Part shown: in pieces, positions 22,901 through 33,136 of the stretch | Position numbering within the stretch: the first letter of the stretch is position 1 | How the letters are laid out: every line of letters starts with the position of its first letter | Assembly (NCBI GenBank): GCA_019775845.1 | Contig: JADQAV010000031.1 | Location: 248,138 to 312,137, forward strand | DNA from: Myrmaecium sp. VS I D KN 1 | Taxonomy: Eukaryota > Ascomycota > Dothideomycetes > Valsariales > Valsariaceae | Reading direction: 5' to 3' | DNA length: 64,000 nt | Position numbers and translations under genes: made by a program | The notes under the pieces: generated by a model | What the model saw: the letters and a program-made list of their open reading frames with translations, nothing else | Database searches by the model: none | Told to the model about the DNA's origin: nothing

Positions 22901-23110
22901 GACTAAGCACTGCTGGACCGCAACGCATTCTTGCAACTCCGACCTCAATGCGAATGTCTCTAGCTATCCCACCGTCAACTCCATCTCCGCATATCCTGCC
23001 CAGGTCGTCAATCCCACCGCCTCGGTACGTTGTAGTGCCAACTACTGTGTCCGGCACACCGAAACTGCAATTGGCTTGTTGCTAATACCGATCTCCGCTA
23101 CATAAAGACC
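19969..23110. other. 3.1 kb gene-free region between the F-box/WD40 gene and ATP8
   Basis: No gene found on either strand. All open frames are under 135 codons, and none has motifs or a coding-like third-position bias. Base composition drifts towards AT after about 20,800 compared with flanking genes. It includes TAGGTAC (20855-20861), a short hairpin with arms TTCGGG/CCCGAA near 21285, and a 16-bp perfect palindrome at 22089-22104. It could hold a non-coding RNA or eroded repeats that I cannot identify. Confidence 0.5.
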
Positions 23111-23507
23111 ATGTCTTCCGTCCGCCTCTTCCGCCCGCTCGCCCGCGCTGTTCAGCGCCAGCCTGCCGCCATTGCGCGCCCCGCCATGGCTGCCTTCATG
23201 AGCACTCGCCCCACCAAGATCGAGGTCCCCTCCATCCAGCAGGTCAAGGCCAAGCAGGCGCCGAAGACCCAGCTTATGGACAAGCTGGTGCGTTAGCAGC
23301 CGATCTCCGGGACTCGTTGCGGAAGCTGATATTCGTTCCTAGAGCATCCTCCAAGCCGGCATGCCCCAGCTCGTCCCCTTCTTCTGGGTCAACGAGGTCT
23401 CGTACGCTTTCGTCATCCTGCCGACCCTCATCTACCTCTGCTCCAAGTACTTCCTCCCCCAGACCCTCCGTACCCGGATGGCCCGCCTTTTCATCAGCAA
23501 GCTATAA
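23111..23507 (+). CDS. ATP8: ATP synthase F0 subunit 8, nuclear-encoded with a mitochondrial presequence
   Basis: Membrane subunit 8 (A6L) of the mitochondrial F1Fo-ATP synthase peripheral stalk, a protein normally encoded by fungal mtDNA. Two exons, 23111..23287 and 23343..23507 (55-nt intron), encode 113 residues. The last 48 residues are a complete ATP8. They begin MPQLVPFFWVNEVSYAF, cross the membrane once (VSYAFVILPTLIYLCSKYF) and end LRTRMARLFISKL. This is the same length and the same MPQLVPF...FISKL framing as mitochondrial fungal ATP8. The first 65 residues form a presequence rich in Arg, Ala and Ser (MSSVRLFRPLARAVQRQPAA) plus a linker. The intron lies just before SILQAG-M, so the old initiator Met survives inside the protein. 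Nuclear codon use shows this is a functional transfer, not a recent mtDNA fragment. Confidence 0.9.
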
Positions 23508-24849
23508 ATGGGGATTGTTGATGGTAGGGGGAACGACGGCATTAGAGCGTTATGGCTACGGTAGCTGGATCTCCATAGCGCGGCCTTTGTACAAATAATC
23601 AATTGGTTTCGCAATCCAACGAGTTCCCCAACCTGTTCAGGTACCGGCAAGAACGGTGCTGCTGTCTTGCGATCAGAACACGACTCGATCCAAATTCCCG
23701 ATCCTCTTCTTTGTTCTCCAATGTTGCTTGCCTCCTTGTTCCGGTCTAGGTAGCGGTCTCATGGTTGATCAGAGGGATCGATGCCGGTCCAACCGTAATT
23801 TTGCTTTAGCATGCAGACTCATGTGCTTGGCACGTTGGGACGATTCTTAAGCCGCACTCCCCAAATTTCAAGTATATGGCTATCACAGCTGACCCCGTGG
23901 ATTAAACAATCCTCCAAGGCTTCATAGAGGCATTCATTCAGCCCAAATCACTTGCCAGCCTCTCTATCAATTGCTTAAACTGCTGCATCAGCAGGTACTC
24001 CTGTGTCTACATGGTTTTCTGGAATCCCATCGGAGCCTAGAGAATCACTTTAGTGCCATATACCGCGATAATCCACCCAGGTAGTCCTGCGAGAGGGTGA
24101 TGGTGAAGACCACCCTATTCTTGGTGATTGCATTGGGCTTGGCCGCCGTGACCCATTCGGTAGCGGACTGTACGGTGATGGAGCTCACAGGGAGTGATAT
24201 ACGAGAGGGGATGAACCCGAATGCTCCTGCTATATCCCGAGTTTGGCTGAGGAGCAGCACCTTCGCTTTCTGAGGTGTAGGGGTAACATGAGATGGAAGG
24301 ATATTGAGATAAACCCTGTCTGTATTATCTCTTCTACTTTACTTTTACTCTTTTCATCGATTGGCAGGGTAAAGAAGTACTTTATACCCCAGAAATGCGT
24401 TTATATCGACGGCTGGCTCAAAGGAGCCGACCATTTGACCAGTCCTGAATACTTGAAAGTGTAGCCCGATGCGGCTTGCAGATAACTTATCATACAAGGC
24501 TGGTATCTCCAATCATAGGTATATTTTGTATTCCACACATATACTCTCGTAATCCCACGCAGCAGAACGAACAGCCAACGAACGTCGCTGGTCTTTGCGC
24601 GGCTGCTGGAACCGTAAGGCTACGCTTATATAGGAAATATGAATCATGAGTCATGGTGTCGCATACCCCACTACTTCATGACTAGTATTCCCGGTCATGC
24701 CATTTGTCTTCTCTCATGAAGAATCGAAGGTTGCATTTCCTACAGCATCTCAATAATCTTCTTGACCTTTTACTGAGACGAGGCCATCTATTCTTTACTT
24801 CTGCAAAAAGCTTGACCGGAGCGATAACCCGGCGCGCCGTGTGTGAATC
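23508..24849. other. Intergenic stretch downstream of ATP8 with unresolved coding-like segments
   Basis: No gene model holds together. Two short parts look coding by codon choice: 24045..24260 on minus (ends ITLSQDYLGGLSRYMALK) and about 24368..24464 on plus (ends VYIDGWLKGADHLTSPEYL). The plus part is preceded by an intron-like stretch, gtaac to ttggcag. They could be relics or exons of an unrecognised gene. Confidence 0.4.
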
Positions 24850-25962
24850 ATGACGGTCACGCCATCCGGCAGAATTGCGACTGTCCTCATTATAGGAGTG
24901 CGTGCCTAGTGCTTCCTTCTCAGTCTATATCACGTTCAGTATTTGCCTTGCGTAGAACCAGAACCTGACTGACAGAGTCAGAATGACGTCCTTTCCCACT
25001 CCATTGTGCGGGCGCTTTCTGCGCAACCCGCTCAGTATGACATTATCATATTAACCCAGCCATACCAAAGCTCAACTACGTCTACCAGTCAAGCCAAGCA
25101 TATCACCTCGGACTTCTCACCTGCATCCCTTCGCGCGGCATTCTCGACGCACAAGCCTGACTTGGTCGTCAGCACCACGCATGGTGGTGACTATGACCTA
25201 CAAATACGGATCATCAGTGCAGCCGTAGCATCTGGCGTCAAGCGCTTCATTCCGCATGAGTTCGGCCATGATACTCTCAATCCAGGCGTGCAGGAGCGCT
25301 TGCCGCCTAGCAAAGAGCGAGCGCGAGTACTTCGCTACCTTAAAGCTATGCAGAAGGACGGCACTATCTCCGCCACTGAGAAAGGTACAGACGAACATGT
25401 GGATGTGAAGCATGCACCTGGGTACGACGCGCCGTTCGAGTGGACTGGGATCGCGTGCGGCTGCTTGCTCGATGCTGGGCTGATTGATGGATCGCTTGGC
25501 TTTGACATCAAGTGGAACAGTGCGACGATCCACGGAGCAGGGACGGAGCAGTTTGCGGCATCAAGTTCGATCAGAGTCGGAGAGGTGGTCAGGAAGGTGA
25601 TCGAGCATTGGGATGAAGTCAAGGACCAGTATCTATACGCCCACGGTTGCATCACATCGGCAAACCAAGTGCTCCGTGCCTTGGAGAAGAGCACCGGCAA
25701 GACGTGGGAGGCTGGGCGGACAAGCGTGCAGGAGTGCTTGAGTGAGGCACGCAAAAGTTCCCAAAGAGGCTTTCGCAGCGCGGCAGCGGTGTTGTTTGAA
25801 CGGAGTGTGCTCTACGACGAGGACGTTGCAGATGTGAAGGCGTTTAAGAATAGTTCTCACAACGAGCTTCTTGGGTTGGAGAAGGAAAGGGTCCTAGACA
25901 TCGTAGTTCAGGCGGTGCATGACTTCAACCACTTGGGAAAGCCGGATTGCGGGTGCGCATAG
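24850..25962 (+). CDS. NmrA-like / isoflavone-reductase-family protein
   Basis: Atypical short-chain dehydrogenase-like Rossmann protein, probably a cytosolic NADPH-binding reductase or redox sensor. Two exons, 24850..24897 (16 codons) and 24982..25962 (84-nt intron), give 342 residues. The N-terminus reads RIATVLIIGNDVLSHSIVRA. This is the family's first beta-strand and helix, but with a reduced glycine motif, so dinucleotide binding may be altered. DLVVSTTHGGDYDLQIRIIS and AVASGVKRFIPHEFGHDTL match the second and third core blocks of NmrA/IFR proteins (the usual form is RFIPSEFG). The C-terminal half (YLYAHGCITSANQVLRALEK, STGKTWEAGR) is the substrate-side domain of fungal CipA/NmrA relatives. 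The Cys-Gly-Cys ending is odd. No biosynthetic cluster surrounds it. Confidence 0.87.
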
Positions 25963-26030
25963 ACTGAGGAAGAGGAGTTTAAAGGATGATTTGAGACAAT
26001 TGATGAGCTTCGAGTATGTATTATTCAATA

Positions 26031-26273
26031 TTATGAGGGCCTGAACTCACATTCGGGGATGCGTGCGTCCAAGGGTGATCTGATGTGCAGCTTGATGCCT
26101 CGGGCCACTAAATCCGGGGCTTTGAGAGGATCCAGGTCGCCAAGCTCCGCCTCCGGGATGCTGAAGTCCGAATCTCCGTGCCGTGACTGAAATCGACCCC
26201 ATCATTCAGTCAGCGCGGACAAGCCGTGAACGTGGACGTTTGCCATCTCCTCGCCGTCTGATGGTAGAGCCAT
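26031..26273 (-). CDS. Candidate small conserved-looking protein of 65 residues
   Basis: Two exons, 26232..26273 and 26031..26186, are separated by a 45-nt candidate intron whose 3' part holds gctgac (branch-site-like) and ends ttcag. The product starts MALPSDGEEMANVHSRHG and continues FSIPEAELGDLDPLKAPDLV. It is acidic then basic, with no signal peptide or membrane segment. Codons are C/G-ending throughout exon 2, which supports real coding. The reading stops at 26031. A strong donor (gtgagt) just before the stop allows a longer form whose third exon would overlap the 3' end of the NmrA-like gene on the other strand (acceptor at about 25964). It is divergent from the m-AAA protease gene, 62 bp away. 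I do not recognise the family. Weak points are the GTTCAC donor and the short length. Confidence 0.5.
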
Positions 26274-26335
26274 TCTACCAATAAAACCCCTCCACTTCTT
26301 CCATCCACCTCCGCAGCCTCTTCCCTTCCTCTACG

Positions 26336-28975
26336 ATGATTCCCATCCTGCGCCGGTCAGGCCATATAACACGATTATCGAAGAGCGCCCTTGAGGCTAC
26401 CTCCAGGCCTGCACTGCTCGCTAGAGGACCCGCGATAGCCCTTCGACATCGTTACCTTCAACCGCATACCAGAGGCTACTCTAGCGCACCGCCGGAGGAC
26501 TCGCAGTCATCGAAGGAAAGGAAAGATGGCCAACAGGACAAGGATCGCGCGGGGGGCAAGGAACCGATAAAGGACCAACGGAAGAAAGAGGATGGCAAGC
26601 CAAGTGGAAACCCCCGGCTCACGACGGAGGAGGCGCGGGCATTGGACGAGCTTGTGAGGATGGCTAAGGCCGAGATGCCTAGGTTCCTCACCAAGGATAT
26701 CGAAGCTGTGTGCAACGAGATCAAAGAGCATGGTGTGCCGCCGGAGTTCATCGAGATTCGTGACATCATCAAAAAGTCCGAGGGCATCCTGGATGTAGCG
26801 ACAGCCACGCGCCTTATCCGCCTGACACGAAAAGCTGCCTGGACCGTTGCTGAGAAGATGGCGGAGGACGAAAAAGCGGACTCATCAAGTCCGCAACAGA
26901 AAGCAGGCGCCCATGATCCGGGCCCTGGGAAGGAGGGCGATGGCAAATCCAAGAAGAGTAAAAGCAAGGGCTCCTCGAACATGCCGGAATTCCCGCAAAT
27001 GGACCTCACGATGTTGATCCTCTCCTTGTTGACTTTCTACTCGCTTTGGCGTTTGCTCAACCCGGGACAGGAATCTAGGGAGATCACTTTCCAGGAGTTC
27101 CGATCGAAGTTCCTGGACAAGGGCTTGGTGGAAAAGATTGTGGTTCTCAACCAGTCCAGGGCACGCGTCTATCTACACCGCGATGCTGTGGCATCCATGT
27201 ATCCGGATTCGCCCGCTGCTAACGGCAGTTTCTACTACTACTTCACAATTGGTTCTGTTGAGTCATTCGAACGGAGATTGGACGACGCCCAAAACGAACT
27301 AGGTATCCCGTCTTCTCAACGGATACCTGTCTCCTACCAGAACGAAATATCCTGGTTCGCCACCATACTCTCTTTCGGCCCTACCCTTCTGTTCATTGGT
27401 GCTATCTTCTGGCTTTCGAGACGAGCTGCAGCAAGCGGAGGTGGTCAAAGTGGCATCTTTGGTATGGGTCGCAGTCGCGCAAAGAAGTTCAACCACGAAA
27501 CGGATATCAAGGTCAAGTTCTCGGACGTTGCTGGTATGGATGAGGCGAAGCTGGAGATCATGGAATTCGTCAGCTTCCTCAAGGAGCCAGATGTTTACCA
27601 GAAGTTGGGCGCTAAGATCCCACGAGGTGCCATTCTGTCCGGACCCCCGGGTACGGGAAAGACGCTCCTTGCCAAGGCCACGGCCGGCGAGTCCGGTGTT
27701 CCGTTCTTCAGCGTGTCTGGTTCCGAATTCGTGGAGATGTTTGTTGGTGTAGGTCCTTCGAGAGTACGCGATCTTTTCGCCACTGCACGCAAGAATACCC
27801 CCTGTATCATCTTCATTGACGAGATCGATGCTATCGGAAAGTCGCGATCCAAGCAGAACTTCGGCGGCAACGACGAAAGAGAGAGCACCTTGAACCAGAT
27901 TCTTACTGAGATGGACGGATTCAATACGACAGAGCAGGTTGTAGTCCTTGCCGGTACTAACCGACCGGATATCCTTGACAAAGCGCTCCTTCGCCCAGGT
28001 CGGTTTGATAGGCATATCTCCATTGACGCACCGACCATGGACGGAAGGAAACAAATTTTTGCCGTTCACCTCAAGAAGATCGTCACTCACGAGGACATAG
28101 AATACCTGCAAGGACGACTTGCAGCTCTCACTCCCGGCTTCTCCGGTGCTGACATCGCTAACTGTGTTAACGAAGCGGCACTCATCGCTGCCCGACACAA
28201 GGCCGATAGTGTTACCATGGAGCATTTTGAACAAGCTATCGAGCGGGTTATCGGTGGTCTGGAGAAGAAGTCGTTGGTCCTTTCGCCAGAGGAGAAGCGG
28301 ACCGTCGCGTACCACGAAGCCGGGCATGCTATCTGCGGCTGGTACTTCAAGTATGCGGACCCGCTTCTCAAGGTGTCTATCATTCCCCGTGGACAGGGTG
28401 CCCTGGGCTATGCCCAATACCTTCCAGCCGGCGACACGTATCTGATGAACGTTAACCAGCTCATGGATCGAATGGCGATGACTCTGGGTGGACGAGTGTC
28501 GGAGGAGCTTCACTTCGATACCGTCACCTCTGGTGCTTCTGATGACTTCCGCAAGGTTACCAAGATGGCCAGCGCCATGGTGACCAAGTGGGGCATGACG
28601 AAGAAGATTGGCTTCGTCTATTACGAGGACGACAACGGGCAACAGATCCAGAAGCCGTTCTCGGAGGATACGGCCAAGAACATCGACCTCGAGGTCAAGC
28701 GTATCGTGGACGAGGCCTACAAGCAGTGCAAAGACCTGCTGACCGAAAAGAAGGCCGAGGTTGGCATCGTTGCCGAAGAGCTGCTGAAGAAGGAGATGCT
28801 GTCCCGGGACGACATGGTGAGACTCCTCGGCCCGCGACCGTTCGAGGAGAAGGGCGACTTCCACAAGTACTTCGGTAGCAAAGGAGACCGGGAAGGTTCC
28901 GATCAAGGCCTGGGACAGGAAGGGCCTTCGGGCAAGAAAGACAGCGGAGATGTGCCGCCTGCCCCGGCGATATGA
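26336..28975 (+). CDS. YTA12: Mitochondrial m-AAA protease subunit (Yta12/Afg3 family)
   Basis: ATP-dependent zinc metalloprotease of the mitochondrial inner membrane, facing the matrix. It degrades unassembled membrane proteins and matures ribosomal protein MrpL32. Single exon, 879 residues. The order is: a presequence ([20 protein letters not shown]), a charged matrix or linker region, a first membrane segment ([18 protein letters not shown]), an intermembrane FtsH-extracellular domain, a second membrane segment ([20 protein letters not shown]), then the AAA module. Its parts are Walker A GPPGTGKT, Walker [11 protein letters not shown], the pore-loop region FVEMFVGVG and the second-region-of-homology arginines RPGRFDR. 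The zinc site HEAGH precedes [30 protein letters not shown] near the end is typical. [10 protein letters not shown] and [10 protein letters not shown] look closer to Yta12 than Yta10, but the paralogue call is tentative. Confidence 0.95.
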   Translation: MIPILRRSGHITRLSKSALEATSRPALLARGPAIALRHRYLQPHTRGYSSAPPEDSQSSKERKDGQQDKDRAGGKEPIKDQRKKEDGKPSGNPRLTTEEARALDELVRMAKAEMPRFLTKDIEAVCNEIKEHGVPPEFIEIRDIIKKSEGILDVATATRLIRLTRKAAWTVAEKMAEDEKADSSSPQQKAGAHDPGPGKEGDGKSKKSKSKGSSNMPEFPQMDLTMLILSLLTFYSLWRLLNPGQESREITFQEFRSKFLDKGLVEKIVVLNQSRARVYLHRDAVASMYPDSPAANGSFYYYFTIGSVESFERRLDDAQNELGIPSSQRIPVSYQNEISWFATILSFGPTLLFIGAIFWLSRRAAASGGGQSGIFGMGRSRAKKFNHETDIKVKFSDVAGMDEAKLEIMEFVSFLKEPDVYQKLGAKIPRGAILSGPPGTGKTLLAKATAGESGVPFFSVSGSEFVEMFVGVGPSRVRDLFATARKNTPCIIFIDEIDAIGKSRSKQNFGGNDERESTLNQILTEMDGFNTTEQVVVLAGTNRPDILDKALLRPGRFDRHISIDAPTMDGRKQIFAVHLKKIVTHEDIEYLQGRLAALTPGFSGADIANCVNEAALIAARHKADSVTMEHFEQAIERVIGGLEKKSLVLSPEEKRTVAYHEAGHAICGWYFKYADPLLKVSIIPRGQGALGYAQYLPAGDTYLMNVNQLMDRMAMTLGGRVSEELHFDTVTSGASDDFRKVTKMASAMVTKWGMTKKIGFVYYEDDNGQQIQKPFSEDTAKNIDLEVKRIVDEAYKQCKDLLTEKKAEVGIVAEELLKKEMLSRDDMVRLLGPRPFEEKGDFHKYFGSKGDREGSDQGLGQEGPSGKKDSGDVPPAPAI

Positions 28976-29693
28976 GTTACCTATGACCTTGGCCGCCGGA
29001 GGTGCCTGTCCTCTGTTTCCTTCGCTCAATCAAGGCGTGTGGATTCCTTTGATCGACATACGTTCGCAAAGCATTTAGGGGGGGTTTTATTTATACGTTT
29101 TCCCGGTGCTGCAGTAGCTCCTTATTCCTTTCTTCTATATCTCGCGTCTTGCATTCTCCTTTTTTTGTTCCATCAACCTCCACTCCCGAAAGAGGACCAC
29201 TTTTGAGCCCCCTTTCCCCCTGCAAAAGGGATCAGGGGCGGATAAACATATAGATACGACGTGTGTAGTAGTGTAGTATAGGACTTCGATGTTATGTATT
29301 TATAAGTCACTGTTCATGCCTGCTGCCGTGCGTCTGCTCGTGACCCGTTGCCGCCACCATACGGACGAATGAATATACTATCTGCAGAGCGTATTCCAGT
29401 CCCGCACGGTTGAGCACGACGTTTTTGCTATGCATAAGTCAGATTGATTCGTAACAAGAGCACATGGCTGCATGTCTAGCTTAACCGCTACAGATAGAAG
29501 AGATCTTCAATATATACAAAAGACGAGCGAGGCGCATAGCCCCTCGCATCTTTATATGTTGACAGGATCGGACCAAAACCCCACATAAGCGCCTTTTTGG
29601 TGGAATACAACCCCGTGACGCCGGAGAATAGGGGGTTCGTCAGCTGCCCTAATCGTACATAGAACAAGTCATTCCTACATAGCAGTCCTCCGA
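28976..29693. other. Convergent 3' regions of the m-AAA protease and SLS1 genes
   Basis: A 718 bp tail-to-tail gap. AT-rich, UTR-like sequence with TA-rich stretches near 29250-29300. No gene seen. Confidence 0.6.
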
Positions 29694-32464
29694 TCACCGT
29701 ATTTGCACTCCTTCCAGCACGTCCAGGAGGCCCCATGCCCGCTTGACCAGGGCCTGTCTTTGCTCCTTCCGCTGCTTCAACGCGGCGCGTGGCTTCAGAC
29801 CTGGCTGGGTGTCGCCGTCGCCCAGGACGATGACCTCCATGGCCCGACTGCCCAAGCTGCCCTCCTCCAGGCCGCGGACGACGACCCTGGCCTCGCCCGG
29901 GGCGCCGCCGAGGTCCGGCAGGTGGAACTGGACGTCCTGCTTGCCGCGGACACCGCTGAACTCGTATGTGACCAGCTCTTCGTGCGCGCGCTCCCACTGC
30001 GAACCGGCCAGGGCGGCGGGCTTGGGCGCGCCGCTGCTGAGCCGGATGACGGGCTTGGGGATCTTGAGGTCGATGAAGCGGGGCGCGCGGAGGCGGCCTT
30101 TCTTCGAGATGGTTTGCTGGATCGCGCCGACGTACTCGTCGATCTGGGGATGGGCGCCGGTGGTCAGGGTGGCGGCAGGCGAATGGAGGGTTTTGACCTC
30201 GTTGAACATGATGTCCGCCACCTTCTCGGGAAGCAGAGCGTAGGCAGTCCGCGTTTTGTAGTAGAGTGTCATTCCCGCGAATGAGAGATTACCGTCGCCG
30301 CCCTCCGGGACCGCGAAGTCCATGGAAATCTGTGGAAAGATTGTGGGCGGCTGATCACTCGTAAAAGGGGTAGCACGGAGCATGAACGATAGCGTCTGGG
30401 TCGTTGTCGGTGCCGAGGAAGCCATGTTGGATATGCGCGAAAGGAAAGCAGGGAGCCTTGGGACGTTGGCGCTGAAGCGCCAGTGCTGAGTGAAAGTCTT
30501 TGTTTGCGGGAGTCGGAACGACATGGTGTTCAGCCCTTCCAGAGTCGGTTGGAGGACATGTCCTAAACGAGCCGATTCCTCGCTGCGAGCGATGTACTGC
30601 CAGTACGAGTGACTCGGAGAAGTCTCCTCCCGTGCGATTTTCTCAAAAGAATTCCGATATAATGTTGAACCATCCAGAAAGCGGCAGGCTTCCGCCTGAA
30701 GTTTAGCTGAAACCGAATCTGGTTCTTCATTACGGTTTTTTTCAGGTGCACGTTCCGCGCGCGACGGGGAAGAGCTGATGTTCTCCAATCCATCGAAAGC
30801 ATCCCTTTCCACCTGCTGTGTTTGGGGGTTAGAGGCACTTGGTGGCTCAAAGAAAGCCGAGTACTCCTCCGACTCCTCCTCTTCAGGGTTCGACTGTTTC
30901 CATCGAATTCGTTTGATGGGCAAGGTCCATCTGCCCATCGGTCGCTTGCGGTCTGCATGTCGTAAGCTCGGGGTGGGCCCTACAGGATGGAGGACCCCAA
31001 AGTGGGCAGTCTTCTCATCATCCAGTATTGCCACTGGCGTGCTATCGCTCGGCTGAGGAAGCATCGACATGAGGGCCCGCAGCGCGTCTTCCGAATCCTC
31101 CTTGTGCATACTGCGAATCCGGATCTGCTGTCATTAGCCCGCAGTCACTCCGCAGTCGTAGCGAGTGGATATTGCGACGAGCAAGATAACATACCTGCTG
31201 TTCCTTTTCATCTAAGTCAATAGACGCTCCGCTTAGTTCGGACGCTGTGAGAATGTCGCTCTCATCCCACGGCAAGTTTGCAGATTTCCTTCCGGTCATT
31301 TCATTAGGATTGTTCCCCATGAGCTTCCAGAAGGGTGCAAGTTTTATGTCCATCGCCGCAGATTCTTGTATGGCGCCCACAATATCCTTCACGGCGTATT
31401 CAGCTTTGCTTTTACTGGCACGGATGCGAATGGTCTTCTTGGGCCACGTAACTTCAATATCAACCTTCCGATCTCGCCCAATATTGTTTAGGATGGAGTT
31501 CGAGCCTGCATCCAGTCCATTAACATCCACACAAAGACGCGAAGGCGGAATACTCACGACCACTGTGCAGCCATCTCATTTGCCAATCCGTAAGTTGTAG
31601 TTCGAGCTCCCCGGGGCTCTCTACTTCTTCTTGAATTTCTACACCCCACACTCTCCTCAGTATGCACTCGATGAGGTGTCGTTTCCCTGACCTCGCCCCG
31701 ATTACAGCGCCCCGGAGCGGAGCGACGGGAGCAAGTTTCTGACGGACCGGCGTTGACCCCGGCCTCCAGCCGCTCGTGCTAATCCCAAGGTCGGCATTCA
31801 CATCCACAAGGATAGGACCGACCTCTCCCCCAACTTGGCCTCCCTGTGTTTGGATATATTGTTTTAGCTGGGAACTCGTGAAACCTCTCTCCAGCGTCTT
31901 TCCCAAGCTCGCATACTCCTTCCGGTCCAGCAATGGCCGCTTGCCGTTCGGGTCAGTTTTCGGTCTGCAATTCTCAATCTGCCGAAATACTTCCAACTCC
32001 TTTGGGGTCCGCTTCTCGCTCGTAAGAGCCTCAAGAAGGTCATCTTCCGTTGGAGCTTTTCGGTCATTGCTGCGAGGAATGGCGGAGACGGGCTGCTTTG
32101 GCTTCACCCATTCCTGTGTTTCGCGGAGGACCAAGACCTCTGCGGGCTTTCCCAAGACCCCCCGCCCGAGAGGTTCGCCTGTGGCAAGGAGCCGCTGCCC
32201 AGCTGCACCGGTGACCCGCGGGCCTCTCAAGATCCGTTTCCGCGTCACCTTCGGGGCCGCTTCTATCGGCAGATCGGCAGTTTCTGCATACTTGTCCGGC
32301 CCTGTGTCTGAAGAGTCTGGGAAGGAAGCGAAAGAAAGTGATCTGGCGCAAGGCGAAGAACCGAAGGACGGCGAAATTCGAGCGTTGTTACGGCGCGAGA
32401 GAGAAAGACGTACACGGCAGCGGAGACATACTGATGCTCCAACTGATGTACGGGTTACAAGCAT
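29694..32464 (-). CDS. SLS1: Mitochondrial inner-membrane translation regulator Sls1
   Basis: Peripheral inner-membrane protein that couples mitochondrial transcription and translation and is needed for respiratory-chain assembly. Three exons, 31558..32464, 31195..31505 and 29694..31124 (introns of 52 and 70 nt), give 882 residues. The N-terminus is a presequence (RTSVGASVCLRCRVRLSLSR). Then come the family's WQMRWLHSGRSNSILNNIGR junction, KVDIEVTWPKKTIRIRASKS and YAVKDIVGAIQES, matching fungal Sls1. The C-terminal half includes SYWQYIARSEESARLGHVLQ and TFTQHWRFSANVPRLPAFLS, also Sls1-like. The second intron ends cagcag, so one extra Gln may be inserted depending on which AG is used. The upstream region, shared with BBP/SF1, contains a RIP-mutated repeat relic. 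Confidence 0.9.
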
Positions 32465-33136
32465 TAAGGAGAAATGGGGTCAACGACGTGCAGGACAAGC
32501 CAGTTCCTGTTGCTCCAGGCTCAAGCACAAAAAAATGTAGATTAGGATTTCACGAGCTGCTTGGCCACTCACCGCCTAGCACGGGCATATCGATGTACCG
32601 CACGTGAAGAGATGGAGGCGATATACCTGGTCCGTGCCCGCTGCTTCTACTAAAATTAGGCAGAAAAATTTTAATATAATACTTCACTCTATAATAAAAG
32701 CTCATTAATAGATAGCTATATCTAAACTAAATTCTTTATATATCTTCTTTCGGCCTTTAATTCACCAGATTATAGAGCTTTTATTTAGGACTCTTACTCT
32801 AAGCTTATTTTAAGAATAGTATTAATAGCCTTTAAGTAATAAAAGTAGACTAAAGCTATATAGTAAATAGTTATAATAGCTTCTATAATATCTATCTAGA
32901 TACTATAAGTAACTCGGTATCTAGGGATATCAAAAATCAGACAAAGAAAAATTACCTTAGTCGGCCTTAGACGGGGCTTGCCGTCCGCGTGGTGGCATCG
33001 CACCGGAAAAATTTGGGGCCGTCGAGTTGCGCGCCCGGCCGTCCAGTTCAAATCACGCCTGCCCGCTCGCTCTACGCCCGCGTCCCATCTCAACTTACTC
33101 TTTCGCCTTCTGTACTGTCGCCCGTCCTCGTCAAAC
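32465..33136. promoter_or_regulatory. Shared upstream region of SLS1 (-) and MSL5 (+), interrupted by an AT-rich relic
   Basis: A 672 bp region between two divergent starts. About 290 bp in its middle is a RIP-like AT-rich island; only about 180 bp of ordinary sequence is left on each side. A (CT)-rich stretch precedes the MSL5 start, which has a good context (aaacATGT). Confidence 0.45.
32651..32940. repeat. RIP-mutated (AT-rich) repeat relic
   Basis: An island of roughly one-quarter GC inside sequence above one-half GC. I find no TG dinucleotide between 32643 and 32978, and only a handful of CA, while TA is abundant. This is the expected mark of repeat-induced point mutation, which turns CpA/TpG into TpA in duplicated DNA. 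The edges are sharp (around 32650 and 32940). It is too short and degraded to assign to a transposon family; no terminal repeats or target-site duplication are recognisable. It is an old fossil of a repeated element. Confidence 0.8.

Noticed and set aside
22653-23057. 134-codon frame on minus just upstream of ATP8
   Set aside because: No coding bias or domain; it lies in the ATP8 promoter.
27299-29029. 576-codon open frame on minus opposite the m-AAA protease gene
   Set aside because: It is the antisense shadow of a strongly biased coding frame. It has no domains, and the plus strand is a textbook AAA protease.
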